Assembly: GCA_030666035.1 (NCBI GenBank)
Contig: DAOUYQ010000049.1
Span: 1-6,407 of the forward strand
DNA: 6,407 nucleotides
From: Microcaldota archaeon
GTDB taxonomy: Archaea > Micrarchaeota > Micrarchaeia > Anstonellales > Bilamarchaeaceae
Reading direction: 5' to 3'
The notes under the pieces are model-generated. The model was not told where the DNA came from and did not search any database. It saw only the letters and a list, made by a program, of their open reading frames with translations. Shown piece by piece: positions 4,695 through 6,407 of the stretch; the stretch's first letter is position 1, and the number at the start of each line of letters is the position of its first letter. Both the position numbers and the translations under genes were made by a program.

Positions 4695-6371
4695 TCAACA
4701 GGAATAAATGAAGCGCAGGGGCTCTTTGGAATCCAGCCTGCAGAATCCATAGCGCTCAAACTGCACTATTTTCCCAGGCTCCAGCTTAAGGATTGCCCTC
4801 TCGCAATAGCCCTGCTCCTTGTCCAGGCTTTCCGGATTGTAAGCCCCATCCAGGAAAAGGTCTCCTGGTTTCCACACTTCGCACTCAAGGGGTTCAGTTA
4901 CCCACTGGAGCTTCTTTCCCTCCACTATTTCCTCTCCTGCGTAGCCTACCCTGACTTCATCCATATTCTCAATCATGCGCACATTGTACAAATCCTTGAG
5001 GCGGAAAATTTCCCCTTCCTTTATTCCTTCAATTTCCCTGCGCGGCAGGTAGAAGGTATCCGCTACGCTGTATTCCCTGTATTCTTCCTTGTCCGGGTGC
5101 GTTTTTATTTTTACGCTGCGCTCCGGTGCGCCTTCAACCGTAATTTTAATTGGGTTGGGAACAAAGAAATAGTGGGGTGCGCTTGGGTCCAGGAGCTTCC
5201 TGTTTTCAGTGAGGAGCTTGCCCCAGCCTGGCTCGCTTTCTGCTTTTGTAAGGCCAAAGGAAAGTACAAAATTCTTAATTGCTTCGGGTTGGATTCCCCT
5301 TCGCTCCAAACCCAAAAGCGTTGGAAGCCTTGGGTCATCCCAGCCCATTACTTTTCCCTCCTGCACTAAAGGAGTGATGTGGCGCTTCCCTACTTTTGTA
5401 TTCTTAATTGAGAGGCGGGCAAACTCAATTAGTTCCGGCTCCCTTAATTTCAAATCTTTTAGTATTGCAAAATAGAGCGGCTTGCGCAGCTCGTATTCCT
5501 TTGTGCGCATTGCATGGGTAACCCCTTCAATTGAATCCATTATTGGCGCTGCAAAATCATAAGAGGGCCAGACGAGGTATTGTTCCCCCTGCCTGTAATG
5601 TGCAAAAAGGATTATGCGGAAAAGGGTTGGGTCGCGCATTGCAGTATTAACTGAGCTCATCTCTCCCTTGTAGCGGAGGATTGCTTCCCCTGCACCGTAG
5701 CCCCCATTTAGCATTTTCTTCCAGCGGGCTTTTTGCTCTGGAATCGGGAGGCTCCTGCAGGCGCACTCCTGCTCAATTTTCCTGTTTTTGCTTATCTCTT
5801 CACCTGTGCAGGTGCACAGGTATGCTTTTCCTGCATCAATTAATTGCTCTGCATAAGAGTAGAATTTACCCATATTATCTGAGCTGTAGGTGATTTCCCC
5901 ATCCCACTTGATTCCAAGCCACTTCAGCCCTTTGCGGATTGCATCCACATATTCGGGCTTTTCCTTTTCCGGGTTAGTATCATCAAAGCGCAGGAGCATT
6001 TTCCCCTTGTATTTTTTTGCGCACTCCAAATCCAGGAACGCGGCTTTTGCATGGCCAATGTGCGGGTATCCGGAAGGCTCCGGAGGGAAGCGGGTTACTA
6101 CTTTTCCTTCCTGTGCATTTGGAAGGGTTAATCCTTTTTCTTCCTGCAATTTGGATTCAAAAGTGTATTTGGAGAGCTCCTCATCCAGCTGTTTTTCCGA
6201 GAGGGAATTTACTTCTTTGCAGATTTTTGCGGTTTCTTCCATTGTAGTTTTCATGTCTTTTTTTGCATCCGGGAAATCCGCAATTACTTTTCCAATTATG
6301 GATTTAGGGTTTGTGCTTCCGAATTGCTTCTTGTTTTTGAGCGCGTGTTTATGGATAGTTTCAGTGAGCAT
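4695..6371 (-). CDS. gltX: Glutamyl-tRNA synthetase, archaeal type
   Basis: The protein has 558 residues from ATG 6371. It has an archaeal N-terminal helical extension of about 95 residues, then the class I fold: RFPPEPSGYPHIGH with HIGH at 104-107, LRFDDTNPEKEKPEYV, a Zn-knuckle-like C-x-C-x14-C-x-C (Cys186, 188, 203, 205), WPSYDFAAPIMDSIEGVTH, a KMSKS-like loop TKVGKRH, GWDDPRLPTL (343-352), and C-terminal beta-barrel anticodon-binding domains ending near FERYGFCRLD. It charges tRNA-Glu. Archaea generally lack GlnRS, so it probably also forms Glu-tRNA-Gln for the GatDE amidotransferase (inference). An upstream in-frame ATG at 6395 overlaps the TATA box and would lie upstream of the expected transcript start, so 6371 was chosen. 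The KMSKS loop has Gly in place of the usual Ser. The stop TGA lies 20 nt before the helicase ATG. Confidence 0.93.
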   Translation of the reverse strand: MLTETIHKHALKNKKQFGSTNPKSIIGKVIADFPDAKKDMKTTMEETAKICKEVNSLSEKQLDEELSKYTFESKLQEEKGLTLPNAQEGKVVTRFPPEPSGYPHIGHAKAAFLDLECAKKYKGKMLLRFDDTNPEKEKPEYVDAIRKGLKWLGIKWDGEITYSSDNMGKFYSYAEQLIDAGKAYLCTCTGEEISKNRKIEQECACRSLPIPEQKARWKKMLNGGYGAGEAILRYKGEMSSVNTAMRDPTLFRIILFAHYRQGEQYLVWPSYDFAAPIMDSIEGVTHAMRTKEYELRKPLYFAILKDLKLREPELIEFARLSIKNTKVGKRHITPLVQEGKVMGWDDPRLPTLLGLERRGIQPEAIKNFVLSFGLTKAESEPGWGKLLTENRKLLDPSAPHYFFVPNPIKITVEGAPERSVKIKTHPDKEEYREYSVADTFYLPRREIEGIKEGEIFRLKDLYNVRMIENMDEVRVGYAGEEIVEGKKLQWVTEPLECEVWKPGDLFLDGAYNPESLDKEQGYCERAILKLEPGKIVQFERYGFCRLDSKEPLRFIYSC

Positions 6372-6393
6372 AAGTGCATTTTGTAAATAATAC

Positions 6394-6400
6394 ATTTAAA
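6394..6400 (-). promoter_or_regulatory. Archaeal TATA box for gltX (probable leaderless start)
   Basis: Read on the minus strand, TTTAAAT runs from 6400 to 6394, with its first T 29 nt before ATG 6371, the same spacing as TTTAAATA to ATG 1791 on the other strand. The upstream BRE region lies at the edge of the window and is only partly visible. No Shine-Dalgarno precedes ATG 6371. The box probably drives gltX and the helicase together. Confidence 0.7.
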
Positions 6401-6407
6401 AGCTATT

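Noticed and set aside
5890..6390. Plus-strand open frame of 166 codons opposite the start of gltX
   Set aside because: It is antisense to well-conserved GluRS sequence and has no family resemblance.
1..6407. CRISPR array, insertion sequence, tRNA or rRNA gene, toxin-antitoxin or phage genes
   Set aside because: No spaced direct repeats, inverted-repeat ends with a transposase, tRNA-like fold or relevant protein family was found; the window is almost wholly filled by the genes listed.

Overview
The window looks like a piece of an archaeal chromosome. The evidence is an archaeal-type glutamyl-tRNA synthetase, an Hjc-type Holliday junction resolvase, a heterodimeric aconitase X (the dehydratase of the archaeal modified mevalonate pathway), TTTAAAT TATA-like boxes placed for leaderless transcription, and a T-tract terminator. 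The compact layout and a small membrane-anchored DUF333 protein with a Pro/Glu linker would fit a DPANN-like lineage. That placement is only an impression; the sequence alone does not settle it.

Left half, plus strand. The window opens inside the gene for the aconitase X large subunit (bases 2-820, 5' end missing). It is followed with overlapping start/stop codons by the small subunit (811-1290) and then Hjc (1290-1736). These three look like one translationally coupled operon. A 54-bp gap holds a TATA-like box and then a separately transcribed gene for a secreted, membrane-anchored protein with one clear and one probable DUF333 repeat, a small Cys-rich knuckle, a Pro/Glu linker and a C-terminal membrane anchor (1791-2453). 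It ends at a long T tract.

Right half, minus strand, convergent with the left half. A promoter at the right edge drives gltX (6371 down to 4695), followed closely by an SF2 helicase of the MrfA/Hrq1-like DUF1998 family. The helicase is interrupted: an in-frame TAA at 3202-3204 cuts it into a 490-residue motor part (4674-3202) and a 232-residue C-terminal Zn-binding part (3174-2476). Both parts are in the same frame and both keep their motifs, so this is either a nonsense mutation or sequence error, or a natural two-gene split with reinitiation.

Functionally the window mixes isoprenoid precursor synthesis (AcnX), recombination and repair (Hjc and the helicase), translation (GluRS) and a cell-surface protein. 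I see no mobile element, RNA gene or CRISPR array, and no convincing new multi-gene system. The points most worth a second look are the split helicase, the pair of promoters with identical 29-nt TATA-to-ATG spacing (which moves the gltX start), and the architecture and cysteine pattern of the DUF333 protein.
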